A DNA stretch of 64,000 nucleotides from Wurfbainia villosa. Taxonomy: Eukaryota; Streptophyta; Magnoliopsida; Zingiberales; Zingiberaceae. The notes under the pieces are model-generated. The model worked only from the letters and a program-made list of their open reading frames with translations, searched no databases and was not told the origin of the DNA. Both the position numbers and the translations under genes were made by a program. The stretch spans positions 82,075,174 to 82,139,173 of the forward strand of contig CM045991.1 of assembly GCA_025175895.1 (NCBI GenBank), in the 5' to 3' direction. Shown one piece after another: positions 11,118 to 23,600 of this stretch (position 1 is its first letter; every line of letters starts with the position of its first letter).

Positions 11118-11704
11118 CCATTGATCCTACACACAAGGTAGTTGGATCGGATATTGGAATTGCTAAAGGTTGGTTGTAAATTATTAAACCTAAATCATCT
11201 CACCCATGTCTACATGATCAAGCATGTTATCCTTATATGTTCTTTTTAAGATGACTTCCAATTTTACTTGATTTGAATTTAATGATTTGAACACTTATCA
11301 ACCTTGTGTTATATTCGGATTTGACCTTAAGCTCATCAAGTCACCTTTTCAAGATCATGGCTTCCAGGTCGTGGCGAGGCACAGGGGCCTTCTTTGATCG
11401 AAAAAATGACCACTTCCTTAGACAAAGCCATTTTCAAGAAAATAGAGACTTGACTCACCTAAGACCACTTCTTGGTCTAACTAGTCTAGGATACGGTGAG
11501 GTAGCTTCAGCTAGTTCCACTCGATCAAGTGCACCGAACTAGATACGTCTTATCTAGCCCGAATACACAAGACTCCGTTTCCCTAGCATACTATCATCTC
11601 GTCGTGTCCTGGTACTATGTTACCAAGTATTGACGAGTTATAGTCCTATCTAACCATTCTAAAAAGAAAAATAAAAATAAATTAAGGATTTAAGCATGCA
11701 ATTT
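11118..11704. other. spacer between element D gag and protease
   Basis: About 590 bases separate the gag tail of D from its protease. I recognise no motif in either strand, although the position implies decayed gag-pol sequence of D. A short plus-strand frame (11306-11542) has no recognisable features. Confidence 0.35.
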
Positions 11705-13340
11705 CTATGTTAGAGCACAAACAAATTTTGTACTGGCTTCCCCTAGACTGTTGAATCGGTTCGGTCTTTCTACATAGTGGATTTGGTCCTTGGGAACCCA
11801 GTACTGGTTGGATCCTAAGTTTGAAATCAAAGTGGTCTTAGGGACCCATGCTTGGACACGTTTTTTATGTCGACTTACAATTGACATATATGATTTGTTG
11901 GTCGTATTTGAGCTAAACCCTAGTCCGGCCTTGTTGTACACGACCCTTTGCGATCCAAGTAGAAGGTCAAGTCCCTTGGATCCCAAAGTAAACCTTTCCA
12001 ACATGTTCCTAAGATCTTCGACTTGACTTTTCAAGAGTGAGTTCTCAACTTCGAGCTTTTCAACCCGAGTTGAGTCCTCCTCTTGAACTTGACTAGTCGA
12101 AGAGGTTAGGGAGACCTCGTGTTTGAGGAGTTTAACCTCCTCAACCAGGGTCTCAACCTTGGACTCAGACTTAGCTAATTTTCTAGTTAAGAATTTAATC
12201 ACACTTTAAAGAGTACTAATAAGAGATCGACTTACCTTTAGTGTATCTCTTGAACCGGATGCGGATCCGTGGCTTGTCTTGAATAGAGCTTCGTAGTCCG
12301 ATTCATCTTTGGGTTCAGACTCGTGCTCTGGTTTATACTCCATCTCTGATTCAGCTGGTTTAGCCATGAAGACGTGATCATCATCTTCTTCCTCTGATGC
12401 TTCTTCCTACGTAGCGTTGAGTGCCTTCTTGAGTTTCGGTACTTTGCTCTTGAGCTTTGCACATTCGGACTTGATATGTCCAAACCTGTTGCATTCATAA
12501 CACCTAACATTAGAACTTTTAGGCTTACCTTCATTGGGTCAAGTGACGGTTCGCTTTCGGCCCTTGACCATCCTCCGAACTAGGTTGACTAGTTCGGTCT
12601 ACAATTCCGAGTCGACCTCCAACTCGTACTCATCTTCTTCCTCCTTCGGGAGTGGCTTGCTCGCGGTCTTCTTCTTCGAACCTGCAAAAAGTGTTATACC
12701 CTTCTCGGGTTCCGAGTTGGATTGTTCATGGAGTTCGAAATCTGAAAACAATTCAGCTAATCTAAGTTTTGAAAGATCCTTAGAGACCTTGTAGGCATCG
12801 ACCATGGATGCCCACAAGGTGGTCCTAATTAAGAAACGAGTTTAGTACGTACCTGATAAGGTCAGTTTTCAATCTTTTGTCCGATTGCGTGTAGGTTGTT
12901 GACGATATCTTGAACCCTAGCGTGCAGTTGCATCGTCGTCTTGTGTTTCTGCATTTTTAGATTATACAACCTATTGAAAAGGAGATCACGCTTACATACC
13001 TTGGCTTCGTCGGTCCCTTCGTGTAGCTCTACTAGCTTTGTCCAGAGATCCTTCTGATGAAGGGGCTGACACGATTAAGCTCCTCCTTGGACAAGCCGCA
13101 TTAGAGGATTTGAGTCCCCTTGGCATCGGCTTCAACTTGTCTTTTTGTAGCATTGGTCCATTGGTCATAATCCAAAGATTCACCCACTTCATTAGTCGGA
13201 AGTGTGAATCCTATTTGGATTATGATCCACATCTCGATTTGGGTCTTAAGGAAGCACTCCATCTGACCCTTCCAATAATGGAAGTCATCTCCATTGTAAA
13301 ATGGAGGTCGGACGGTGCTAAAACCCTCGAGATGGGCCAT
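11705..13340 (-). pseudogene. element D gag (SIRE-like), frameshifted
   Basis: The N-terminus (MAHLEGFSTVRPPFYNGDDFHYWK, split here as MAHLEGFSTVRPPF then YNGDDFHYWK) starts at 13340. The second part (MWASMVDAYKVSKDLSKL and an acidic stretch) lies at 12599-12817 in the same general order. A zinc-knuckle region with a CNRFGHIKSEC motif sits near 12480 in another frame, followed by an acidic EASEEEDDDHVFMAK segment. The C-terminal part (11705-12202) is coiled-coil-like (LAKSESKVETLVEEVKLLK) and ends with two WVPK motifs typical of SIRE gag tails. Frameshifts near 12540 and 12210 break it. Confidence 0.82.
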
Positions 13341-13554
13341 TGATATAAAAAGAGCAAGAAAATGAAGAAAAAAAACCCTAGCAACGACAAAAACGAGCGG
13401 AATGTACCAAGACTCACGTCTTGGATTAGTAGTGCGGGAGAAAAACTAAACGAATGAAAGAGCTTATAAAAAAATTTAAATAAACAGAAATAAAAATAAA
13501 AAAAATATGTAGAAAAGCTAGATTGGTGGTTTCACCAAATCTTAGCACCCCCGC

Positions 13555-13565
13555 CTCTGATACCA
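13555..13565 (-). promoter_or_regulatory. primer-binding site of element D
   Basis: The minus strand reads TGGTATCAGAG two bases inside LTR D, an initiator tRNA-Met match. Confidence 0.87.
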
Positions 13566-13567
13566 AT

Positions 13568-14688
13568 TGTTGGATCAAGCGAATCGCTAGAGGGGGGTGA
13601 ATAGCGATAAAAGCTTTTCGTCGAATTCGTTTCAAAACATAAGTAAATGCAGCGGAAAGATAAAATGAACACAATAGGGTTTTACTTGGTTCGTAGCCTA
13701 CGGCTACTACTCCAAGGCCCTAGTGGTCCTTGACCACGCACGGAGGGCAAATCACTAACGAACTCCTCCTTGTTGGAGGTAGGAGTTATTTGAATACACA
13801 AAAACCAAAGCTTGAGGTAGAGGGACACTCCCCTTCTCCTCATTGCAATAAAAGCTCATAGAATAGAAAGTAAATACAAGAATTGATGAACGACTAAAAA
13901 AAACTTTTACCGACGACCAAAAGGATGGAGGCTTAAGCTTACGTCGTCGGCGTTTCTATAGCACTTCGACGTCGTGGAGTCGTTGGAGTGTCGTCACATT
14001 ACGGAGGCTTTAGGGCACTTTGAATTGATGAAAAAACCTTTAGAGAAGCCCTCCTTTTATAGTTTTTGAGCCCCTCATCGAGGGGATCTTCAGCCAATCA
14101 AAACTAGGCACAAAGCCTCTTAGAATGAGGTGATAAGGCTTGACTCCTCGAAGCTGATTCTTGACCATCAGTCGACTGAAGGTCATCATCAGTCGACTGA
14201 TGGCAGTGTTAGTCGAGTCACAATTCTCAGTAGTTGACTGATGAAGGCAGTCGAGTGGCTCTTGTGGGTAGTCGACTGATGCTTGCTGAAATAACAAGTT
14301 AGCTTAATAAAAACATAATTTCGATGGTCGCCGATCGTCCGATCTCGACCTAGACCATCCATGGGATGTCTTTTGTCGGATCTACGCTTAAGACCATCCC
14401 CGTAAGGAGGATACAACCTCGCTTACACTCACACACACGAGCTTACCTTGATACATACTTTGTAGCTCTCGCTTTCGACCTTCCACTCGATTCCTTCGGC
14501 TCCCTCCAAAGTCACTCGAGTGTCGTCTGACCACTGCGGCTTCCTCCGGGTGTCGCTAGCCTTCATCTCCAACTTTAGCACTTTTTTGCACACTTGATTC
14601 ATCTCGTGAGGTAACGATATGAGCTTAACTTTGTATCATTTGCTATAATCAAAACTCAAGTTCGACTTAGGTGCCCACTGCACCAACA
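13568..14688 (-). repeat. 5' LTR of element D (1121 bp, SIRE-like)
   Basis: It starts TGTTGGATCAAG next to the primer-binding site and ends CTGCACCAACA on the plus strand. In sense orientation it starts TGTTGGTGCAG, as in LTR B. A TATA-type box (CTATAAAAGG) is at 14053-14062 on the minus strand. Just upstream (14167-14285) are three exact AGTCGACT palindromes and several variants. The right flank is the pol of element E. Confidence 0.85.
14053..14285 (-). promoter_or_regulatory. LTR D promoter region: AGTCGACT palindromes plus TATA box
   Basis: Same layout as LTR B: palindromes ATCAGTCGACTGA at about 14167 and 14190 and AGTCGACTGATG near 14271, then CTATAAAAGG on the minus strand at 14053-14062. 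Function as an enhancer is inferred from position. Confidence 0.6.
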
Positions 14689-16502
14689 CTTTAGATCTAC
14701 AGATTTTTCTTCTTTGTCTTCATTTAATATAACATTTGTTGCCATGGGTGTTTTTATGTCTTTTTCTTTTTCCATTCCAAATCTTTTAATTAATTCTCTT
14801 GCATATTTGTTTTGGTATATATAGTTTCTGTCTCTTGTTTGTTTTATTTGTAAACCTAAGAAAAAGTTTAGCTCAACTACTAGACTCATTTAGAATTCTT
14901 GTTCCATTAGATTTATAAATTCTTTCAAGAAGTTTGAATTTGTTGATCCAAATACTATATCATCTACGTATATTTGAGCAATAAAAATGTCTTGGTTCAA
15001 GGTTTTTACGAAAAGAGTTGAGTTAATTTGACCTTGTCTAAAGCCTTTTGAGATTAAGTATGAAGATATTCTCTCATACCAGGCTCTAGGAGCTTTGTTT
15101 TAATCCATACAAGGCCTTTTTTAATTTATATACATGATTAGGGTATTCTAAGCTCTCAAAACCTTGGGGTTGACTTACGTATACCTCTTCTTTTATTACT
15201 CTATTTAAAAAAGTGGATTTGACATCCATTTAGTATAGCTTGAATCCTTTATGTGCTACATAAGCTAGCAACATCCTAATTGAATCAAGCCTCGCTACTG
15301 GGGCATAAGTTTCATCATAGTCTAACCCTTCTACTTGACTAAATCCCTTAGCTACTAATCGAGCTTTATTCCTTATGATTTCTCCTTGATCATTTAATTT
15401 GTTTTTAAATACTCATTTAATGTCTATTATTGATTTATTTGATGATGGGGGTACTAAGTCCCACACTTCATTTCTATCGAATTACGCTAATTCTTCTTGC
15501 ATGGCTATTATCCAATCAGTGTTCGATAAAGCCTCATCTATTGATTTTGGTTATATCTTTATATTAATGCAATTTGACTCAAGTTTCTTAAGGTTAATCT
15601 TGTTTGAACTCCTAGAGTTGGGTTTCCTAATACTTGTTCAAGAGGATGGTTAGGATTAATTCTAGATGTCTTTAAGGTGTCTTGATATTGGGTTTGTTTT
15701 TCTTCATCTTGTACCCCATCTTGATTATCTTTTAATGTGTTTATTTGATTATTTGTAATTTTTTCTTCATCAAACTTTACATTAGTTGTTTCTTCTATTT
15801 TTAGAGTTTTCTTATTATAAATCCTATAGGCCCTGCTAGTGGTTGAATATCCAAGAAATATCCCTTCGTCGATTTTTGAAGAGAATTTTCCAAGATGGTC
15901 TTTTGTATTTAAAATAAATACTTTTAGATATTTTATTGAAGGTATTTTATTATTAAAAATTTCATAAGATGTTTTATTATGTAATTTATTAATTATTACT
16001 CTATTTTACACATAACATGTCGTGTTTATAGCTTCGGCCCAAAAGTAACTAGGTAAGTTATATTCATTTAACATTGACCTAGCAGCTTCTTGTAGGGTTA
16101 TATTTTTTCTTTCTACTATTCCGTTTGGTTTGGGTGTTCTAGGGCATGAATATTCATGGTGATATCCATTTTCTAGATACATTGTTGTAAATTTTTCATT
16201 TTTAAATTCTCCTCCATTATCACTTCATATTCTTTTTATCTTAAGGTCTTTTTCGTTTTCTATTTGTTTACCAAAGTTTTTAAATACTTCAAATGTTTCA
16301 TCTTTTTGTTTTAAAAATTTTACCCATGTAAACCTAGAGTAATCATCTATTATCACTAAACAATATAAATTTCCACTTAGTGATTTTACCCCATGTGAAT
16401 CGAACAAGTCTAAGTGAATTAACTCAAGTATTGAACTTGTTCGACCTTGATTAGTTAGTTTATGTTAGGACTTGGTTTGTTTTCCTTGTTGGCAAGCATT
16501 AC
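14689..16502 (-). pseudogene. element E integrase-reverse transcriptase (SIRE-like copia)
   Basis: Minus-strand order from right to left: ACQQGKQ of the integrase zinc site (about 16480), the LFDSHGVKSLSGN integrase core (16225-16407), SDNGGEF and RTPKPNGIVERKN, then IFLGYSTTSRAYRIYN (about 15840), and a reverse transcriptase with VYVDDIVFGST (about 14940-14970) followed by FFLGLQIKQTRDRNY. Many stops and frameshifts. The left end is cut by LTR D and the right end by LTR F at 16503. The protein is closely similar to element D in the integrase C-terminus. The rest of E resumes at 27223 and 43618. Confidence 0.87.
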
Positions 16503-16989
16503 TATAAGATATCACAAATAAAAATACCCCTAGTTGGTTAATAAATCATTTTATAAAATTTTCTGAAATAAAATCAGTTTGATATAGCAATTAACCAAGC
16601 AATCTAGGAAAATTATTGGAAGGTGACTTGATTAATTAAGAGATTAGCATTATTAATCAAGGGTTAAGGTGGTTAATATATATTTAAGTGACCGGTCAAA
16701 GTTTTCTCGCAAAAGCCCTAATTTATTTTTCTCATCGTGATTCCCTCATTTTCCCGATCGGCGCTTTCTCCTTCACTACCGCGACTTTTCCTCGATTCCT
16801 CTTCTTCCTTCTCCGATCGCACCTTTTCTCTTCTATCGATGGTCGTCGTCGCGTCGCCGCCAGAACAACTCGTTGAACACCACTACCCCTAGCCGTCACC
16901 TGGATTGCCGGTGAGTGGTTTCGCTGGGTTGTTTGTCTAATTGCATTCTGCTTCTTTGGAGTTGATGAAAGCTTTCCTCTTGTATAAAC

Positions 16990-17450
16990 ATTCAATCTAC
17001 ATGGTGGTTGTCGGTGCATAGTATTGACTCCTCAGATCGATGTATGTAAACTCTGTGGTTTACATCATCTCTTCGTGCATGGTATAGCACCTCAGCTGGT
17101 GCTATTGCAGCTCGTTCTTGCATTGACATTCGCAGTTGTACTTGTGGATCTATCTGCTGCTCCAGTGTGTTCTGGGAAGTTGATCTTCCTATTAATATTC
17201 TTCCCATTCTTCTAGCAGCTTGCCTGGTATAATAAAGCTCGTACTCTGTGGGAACTTCTTCATTTACTTCCCAAATATGTCGGCAATCATGCTGCTTTTG
17301 GGATACTTTGATCATTACCCTGTAACCACCGTTTGTGCCTATCCACCATGTTCGATCTTCTTCTCGGAATGTGAAGGTTTTTTCATGTATTATGACTGCA
17401 TTAAGCCCTTTCTGTAATGCTTCTGCATCGTCTTCTCCCTCAGATATGCT
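16990..17450 (-). pseudogene. badnavirus-like ORF3 N-terminal region (endogenous pararetrovirus), segment 1
   Basis: The minus strand carries an open frame with motifs I recognise from badnavirus (Caulimoviridae) polyproteins upstream of or within the movement-protein region: EALQKGLNAVIIHEKT, WWIGTNGGYRVMIK, LRMSMQERAAI and AEVLYHARRDDVNHRVYIH. These viruses have DNA genomes copied through RNA, and fragments integrate passively into plant chromosomes. Only a piece of roughly 155 codons is present, with no full ORF. It abuts segment 2 in the opposite orientation and lies inside the LTR of element F. Whether it belongs to a named virus species cannot be said without a search. Confidence 0.75.
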
Positions 17451-17454
17451 ATAG

Positions 17455-17853
17455 ATGGCATCAGATACTATTACCCTAGAGCAAGAACGACTAGCAAGGA
17501 AGTTAAGGCACAAACAACAAATGGAAGCAGTAAGTGTCCTCTTAATAGAAGAAATTCAAAAGGTTTTTTCTATAAATACCCAGAAAGAGACTCAGCCAAG
17601 AAAGGCCTAGAATATGTTATTTAACTTAACAGTGGAATTTGAAATCCCTAATATTAGTCCTTTTCGAGTTACTGCTATCTTAGATACAGGAGCTACCACA
17701 TGCTGCGTGGATCAAGAATCAGTTCCTACGGAAGCACTTGAAGAAAACCCTTATGTGGTACACTTCAGCGGGATAAATTCATGTACAACTACAAACAAGA
17801 AGCTAAAATATGGGAAGATGATAATTGGAGAAAATAGCTTCAAAATCCCTTAC
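17455..17853 (+). pseudogene. badnavirus-like aspartic protease region (endogenous pararetrovirus), segment 2
   Basis: The plus-strand frame from 17455 shows EQERLARKLRHKQQMEAV, an in-frame TAG at 17608-17610, then VEFEIPNISPFRV and the aspartic protease active site ILDTGATTCCVD (D codon at 17683), followed by KLKYGKMIIGEN. The protease would process the viral polyprotein. Homology ends near 17853, where host-like LTR sequence resumes, so only the start of the protease domain survives and no reverse transcriptase follows. It joins segment 1 back to back near 17450. Confidence 0.82.
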
Positions 17854-19615
17854 CGCTCCCGATTTCCTCATCGTCGCCGCCTTGCCCGAATGATGTCATC
17901 CCATTATCGGTGACCAAGCTAGCCACACCGTGAGTTGTACTCTTCAGCGAGCGTTGGCAAAGGAGTGCTTTGTTCAACGTCCCTCCACATGATGTGCACC
18001 TCTACCATCTGTCATGGGCTTAATTCTGCCGCCTGATATTAACTCCTCCGGCCGCCCAATTCTGTCGCACGCAAAGCAGGCCGACTGTTGCCGATTCATT
18101 CATCAGTTGGTCACTGTCCCATCACCATCCACCTAGATCTCCATCGTTGTGTCTGCTCAGGCCATAAATGGCTTGCCTTTGGTCATCGGAGTCGCCTACC
18201 AGAGACATTGTCGACCTTGCGAGCTCAGCATGGCAAGATCTGCATCATCGCCTCTTTGACATGCTCTGCCGAACCAGCCGGGGATCTCCACTGAAGAAGT
18301 TGTCGGATTACGTGATCATGGGGGGGAGATCAACGGTGGGTTTCATGTGCAGATTCATCGTATAATTGGAATATTGTGAAGGATTGAAGGTAATTTTGGG
18401 TCGGAATGGTAGGGATTGAAGCTTATGATTGATAAACTTACAGGTTTGAGTGTTGATTTTGTGTACCGGCCAGTGAAGTTCTTATAACCTAATCATTCGA
18501 TTTTAGTAATGTGTCTGTGATGTGTTGTTTTATTTAAGGGGGTGGAGATTAACAACAGATGTGGACTTTGGATAAGCTATGGCTGATTGTATCAAACTAG
18601 GGAATTCGAGATCAAAGAGTTGTGCAAAGAAAGTTAAGCTTAGACCTTGATTCAGGACTATAGTGTGGACGTGGGGATTATCAGATAGTCTACACTATCA
18701 GGTGGGTAATATTTCTACCTTGGTTAGGTAGTTGGTAATCTTAGTGCATAATATTATATTTATTGATGACTTTATTACCTTGACTCCATTCATGTTATTC
18801 TATTCTTGATACTTAGTCGTTGCACTTTGAGATGCAGTGTTGATGTTATATTTCATTCATCATTGTTATGACTTCCCGATGCTATGGTATGTGGACCTAT
18901 AGATGCTTAACTATATGTACATAGATGTGTATGGTTGCAGTCTTGACTTGTGTCGTCAGGATTAATCATCCGGGGGGTGATCTCCTTAAGGTAGAGTCAA
19001 TGGCCGTTTCATCTTCCTTTTTGTTGTATATCCACTATAGATCATGTATTTGTGTATGGTTGTGTGGGTTGTCAATAGTGTGATGCTACAGACCAAAGGT
19101 CCTAGCATGGTTGACTATCAGATGTGTATGACTCTCTGTTGGATGGAGAGTGTGTTGTGTATGTGTGTATGTGTGGTTGAGCATTCATTCCATTTACATG
19201 AATGCTGGCCACTTGGTCTCCCTTGTGGTTGAGAGGGTCGTCAGTCATCCAGCCTCCACGGTTATTCATTGTAGTAGTAACTGGTATGAGGGCAGTGCAT
19301 CTGTTGTACCACACTCGACTACTCTTGATGGTGGTAATTGGAGTTGTGTGCAGTTTATCTTGGGTGTGTGGCACTCGACCACTCATGGGTAGTGACAGGC
19401 GAAGTAGGCAGCAGTAGGGACCCCCATTGTGTAGCTTATAGCTCTTTAGCTTATCGCTACTTTTTCATACTGCCCACTCAGCCACTCGAGAGTAGTGGTT
19501 GTTGTTGAGTCGGGACAGTTGTCATGTCGGCCCACTTAGGCCACACTGGGGTCATGATAGTGAGTGGGTTGTGCAGACATAACCATGCATTTGCATTGCC
19601 ATGTATGATGTCATC

Positions 19616-19616
<1 letters not shown>

Positions 19617-19650
<34 letters not shown>
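19617..19650. repeat. (AT)n microsatellite
   Basis: Uninterrupted AT dinucleotides of about 34 bases inside LTR F. It produces isoleucine/tyrosine-repeat frames on both strands, which are not genes. Confidence 0.95.
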
Positions 19651-19652
<2 letters not shown>

Positions 19653-20614
19653 TTGTTATGATGTTGCATTTGTTTGAGCCATGCTTGTTGCATATGTTTG
19701 TTCATCATTTTGCATATTATTTGCATATTCTATACTATTGTGTGTGGAGTACAATGTACGAGTTGGATCAGACTGTTGTATGCGTTTGATCAAGGTCATG
19801 TTGTGGTATAGGATGGACCAGGTTTGTTTATGTACTTGTTTATATGTTGTTCATATAGTAGTGTGTTGATTACAGATATAATGTTGTTCCTTTATGTTGT
19901 ATGTGTTATAGTGTGGTATATGTGTTCAGGGTGTATGAGTTGTATCGTTGTAGATCCTCAGGTATGTCAGTACCTTACATTACTTTATGTACGGTTGATC
20001 GGTTGGTTTGGTATATGCACTGATTAATATTAAACTAATAGTTTCATTGTTTCCTTTAAGACTGTATGTACGTTGATCTCCCTAGGTATACCTGTTGATC
20101 TTCATTTGTATACCTATTGCTCTACATATGTTATTTGTTCATGCACTATCTTTTATATTACCACTAAATTTTATACTCACCACCACTAACCCTGGGTTTT
20201 CTTGTCGCCCTGGTGACAGGTAGAAGATTCCTTGGATGCTCGAAGCACCGCTAGCTAATCCCATCTCACCTTGAGTATTTGGATTGAAATCCATATTGGT
20301 GCTGTATATTTTGGATTGTATGTTTTAGATTTTTATCCTATATTGTTTCCATTGTTTGGTAATCAGTTATGTTGTTATGTATTTGGTTTTGATCAAGTTT
20401 TCTTGTTGTGTCAAAGTCGTATCGGTATGCATGTATTTGAGTCTTTGTATTTTTATTATTGTTGGTGCATTCCGCTGTGACTTTGGTTATATACTTCTAT
20501 ATGTTGTGAGGTTGTGGCCGGAAGGCTTTGTATCAATAGGGAATTGTTTCACGTACAAGGGAGATGTTGTCCAATCTTCGGGCTCGGCATACTCTGAGGG
20601 TGTAACAATTTTAT

Positions 20615-20628
20615 TGGTATCAGAGCCC
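20615..20628 (+). promoter_or_regulatory. primer-binding site of element F
   Basis: TGGTATCAGAGCCC lies seven bases past the LTR end, matching initiator tRNA-Met. It sets the plus orientation. Confidence 0.9.
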
Positions 20629-20639
20629 TAGGTTGTGAA

Positions 20640-23600
20640 GTCCACTTTCAGATTTTATTTCGTTTGGACTTCGAGTTTTGTTTTACTCGATTTTGGTTTT
20701 GTGAGTTATGGGATCGGCTATTGCGGGACATCTCCAGGCTACAAGGTTTAAGGTATGCTAATTGTTATCATGTATTCTTTTGTTGGTTATGCATTTAGTT
20801 GATTATAACAAGGAATGAAATGTAGTCATTATTTGTAACCGTGGTGTGGGTTGACCACGGGAAGTCATGTTGAGTCTATTAGATATGTACCTACTTTTGA
20901 AAAGGTGAATTACCTTTGAGAGCCGACTAATACCGAGTAGGAAAGTAGGGTCAGGTAGTCACATTACTTATGGAGATCAAAGATTACAGTCTTAAGGATT
21001 TTTATTAACTATGCTAGTCAGATCATTACCTGTTAGGTAATGGATAAGGCATGTATGCTATTGTTGATGCAGATAGCGGAGGATTAGTATATGGTGTTTC
21101 ATAGAGTATATGGTGTTTCATAGAGATTTTGATCCTTGAGTTGGTTGTGCTGGATTGTATAATTTTGAAGGTACTTTTGAGTAATTAACTCGTGATATGT
21201 GGGAAAAGTTGAGTTTCATACCATTATGGGGATCAAATCGGTACTTGGTAGAAGATGTAAGAAATAACCTTCGGGGAATAACATATCACTTGATCACGAT
21301 TTAGTGATATTGTGAGAGAGTATTTCCCCACGTCACTTTCTTTGACTCATTGTCAGAGAATTCTTGAGCATCAAGTAGGATGATTGTTTGGTAATGGGAG
21401 TACCATGCAGAGTTGTTAGCCTTGCAGAGGTTACGACCACCTAATGCTCAAGAATGTGAAGGGATGTTTTAAGCCACCCATGATTTATTGGCTTACTTTC
21501 GGATTAGGATGTTGAATTTTCTATCAGATCCTACTGGAAGACATTAGATCGAGTCGTGTTTATGGAAATTACTCCGTAGTAAGTGTTTTAAGAGTTGGAG
21601 ATCGATAAGCAGACGTTGCAAGTCAAATGTTAGAATGGGAAGCCTCCGAATGTTGGACAAAAGGAGGAAGATCGGAGTCATGGGTCATGAGCTACTTTGC
21701 AACCATGGAAGACCAACCGCATATCACCAATGTGTTCTCCTGCACATCAGCGAAATCAAAAGAAAGACTCCGAAGGGATTATGTGCGTACAATGTGGGAC
21801 ACGACGACATGCAAAGGTAGATTATTCGTTGGATCAATTTATTTGTTGCTATTGTAAGCAACCAGTATATATGAGGAAGGTGTACTTTGATGACTCAGTT
21901 GAAGGCCATCAACATTGCTTTCAGGAGGATGATTCACTATCTCGATAGCATAGATCATCACAGAAGATTGAGTTATCACACTAGCAACGATCTACTACCT
22001 CAGACATAGTTGGAGTTCCTTGATACTTCCATTCAGAGGAAGCGATTTACTCAGAAGACATCATAGAAGACTTAAACGTCCAGACATTAGCAATTGTTAC
22101 CTTCACGGGCGCAGCTATACCAATTGCAGAGTATAGAGTGTGCTACGATATTGGCAATTATTCAGTGTTTTATAGTCGGTGGTGTACTCTTTACCAGTAC
22201 AACAGTATTTACCACCTCCATTACAACCGTTTTGACTTGCATTTCAGTTTCAGCGATTGATTTCAGTTTCTCCATGGTAGTCTTTTGCACCTACATGAGC
22301 TCAGCTGCCAAGAGTAGAAGTTAAATGAGTTTACATCTTTACTCGAGAGGAGATGTAGAGAGTCGAAGGAGTGATCAGTTGGGGTATTACTTTAGTTTAC
22401 CCTATGTGTTGATATATTGAGAGATACTAGTAGTTTATAGGTATCTATGATTAGAACATTCGTAGATAGGATTAGAAGGGTTTCTATACATCAACTTGTG
22501 GGTTGGTGGTATCTCTCAGTAAGATGTTGACAACCAAGAAGTCGAGGGATGTCTTTAGACTTGGATAGATATACATTTACTATAGACATATCCTTATGGA
22601 TAGTTAAAAGTTGAAATAATGGTATAATATGTCTCTCGGATGTGCGTATAATCCGAAAGTATTCGGATGTAGTTTTGGATGAACACCCAGGCTTGCCATT
22701 GCATAGGCAAGTGGAGTATGCAATCGGAGTGATTTCAAAAATAGTTTTGATATTGAAGACTCCATACCGGGGAATAATTTTATTGGTATCAGTGTTGCTA
22801 AACATTATGGAAATTGGAAGGACATAAGTTACGATTATAGGAGGTGTTGGATGGGATATTTATCTGTTCCAGTATTTCTTCTTGAGGAGATCCGGAACTC
22901 TTTGTTAAAAGAGAGATGAACCTTTGAGGTTATGCATCGTTTATTGATGATGGAATGCAGTAGCTATTGAGAATGAATATCCTTCGTTGTGGATAGATGA
23001 TCTGTTTAGATCAACTAAAAGACTATAGGGTTGAGTTATGATTGGAGTGTTGATATTGTAGTGACTTGGTGTCATACAATTATCATTGTTGGTGTGATGA
23101 TTGAGATATCCTCAGCTTAGAGTAAAAAGGATGTGAGTGTGTAGAAGACAACATTTCATACTTAGTATGAATTTTATGAGTTGTTGATAATGTTGTTAGA
23201 TTTATTAACGATTTAGTCGTTCATGAACTTGAGGAATCGAGTATCTTGGAAGCGGTTGGATCAGATAGTGGTTGTTGGAGTTGCATAACTTGGCCACTGT
23301 TGATGGTGGTAGTTGGAGTTGCGCACTCGGCCATCTTAGATGGTGGTACCCTTGGATTGATTTTGTTATTACCGCAGATGTGGATAGTATGTTTTTTAGC
23401 GTTACTATACCACTGACTTATTTGACCAAGAAGGTGATGTAATTCACTTAGTTATAAGCTTATGGAACTAGGTTCCAGGGCTTAGACAGTGGCTAACTTT
23501 TGCATCATTGTTAGAAAATCCTTCCGGTGTGGATGGAAGGGTATTGTATACGGATGTATCATTTAGGGATCGTAGTGATTCCGATGCAGTTGTATGAGAC

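Larger units (their letters stand above)
16503..20607 (+). repeat. 5' LTR of element F (4105 bp including a viral insert)
   Basis: It starts TATAAGATATCACA (the 3' copy reads TGTAAGATATCGG, so the terminal G has mutated) and ends GGGTGTAACA just before the primer-binding site. About 16503-16850 aligns by eye with 24641-27222 once the solo LTR there is removed. Without the viral insert (about 860 bp) it would be near 3.2 kb. An (AT)n tract lies at 19617-19650. No open frame in 17900-20600 looks real. Confidence 0.8.

Noticed and set aside
19617..19650. Isoleucine/tyrosine-rich frames on both strands around 19478-19789
   Set aside because: They are translations of the (AT)n tract within LTR F.
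22094..22324. Hydrophobic plus-strand frame in the F internal region that could suggest a membrane protein
   Set aside because: It lies between decayed gag and reverse transcriptase of F, has no partner motifs and is explained by T-rich decayed sequence.
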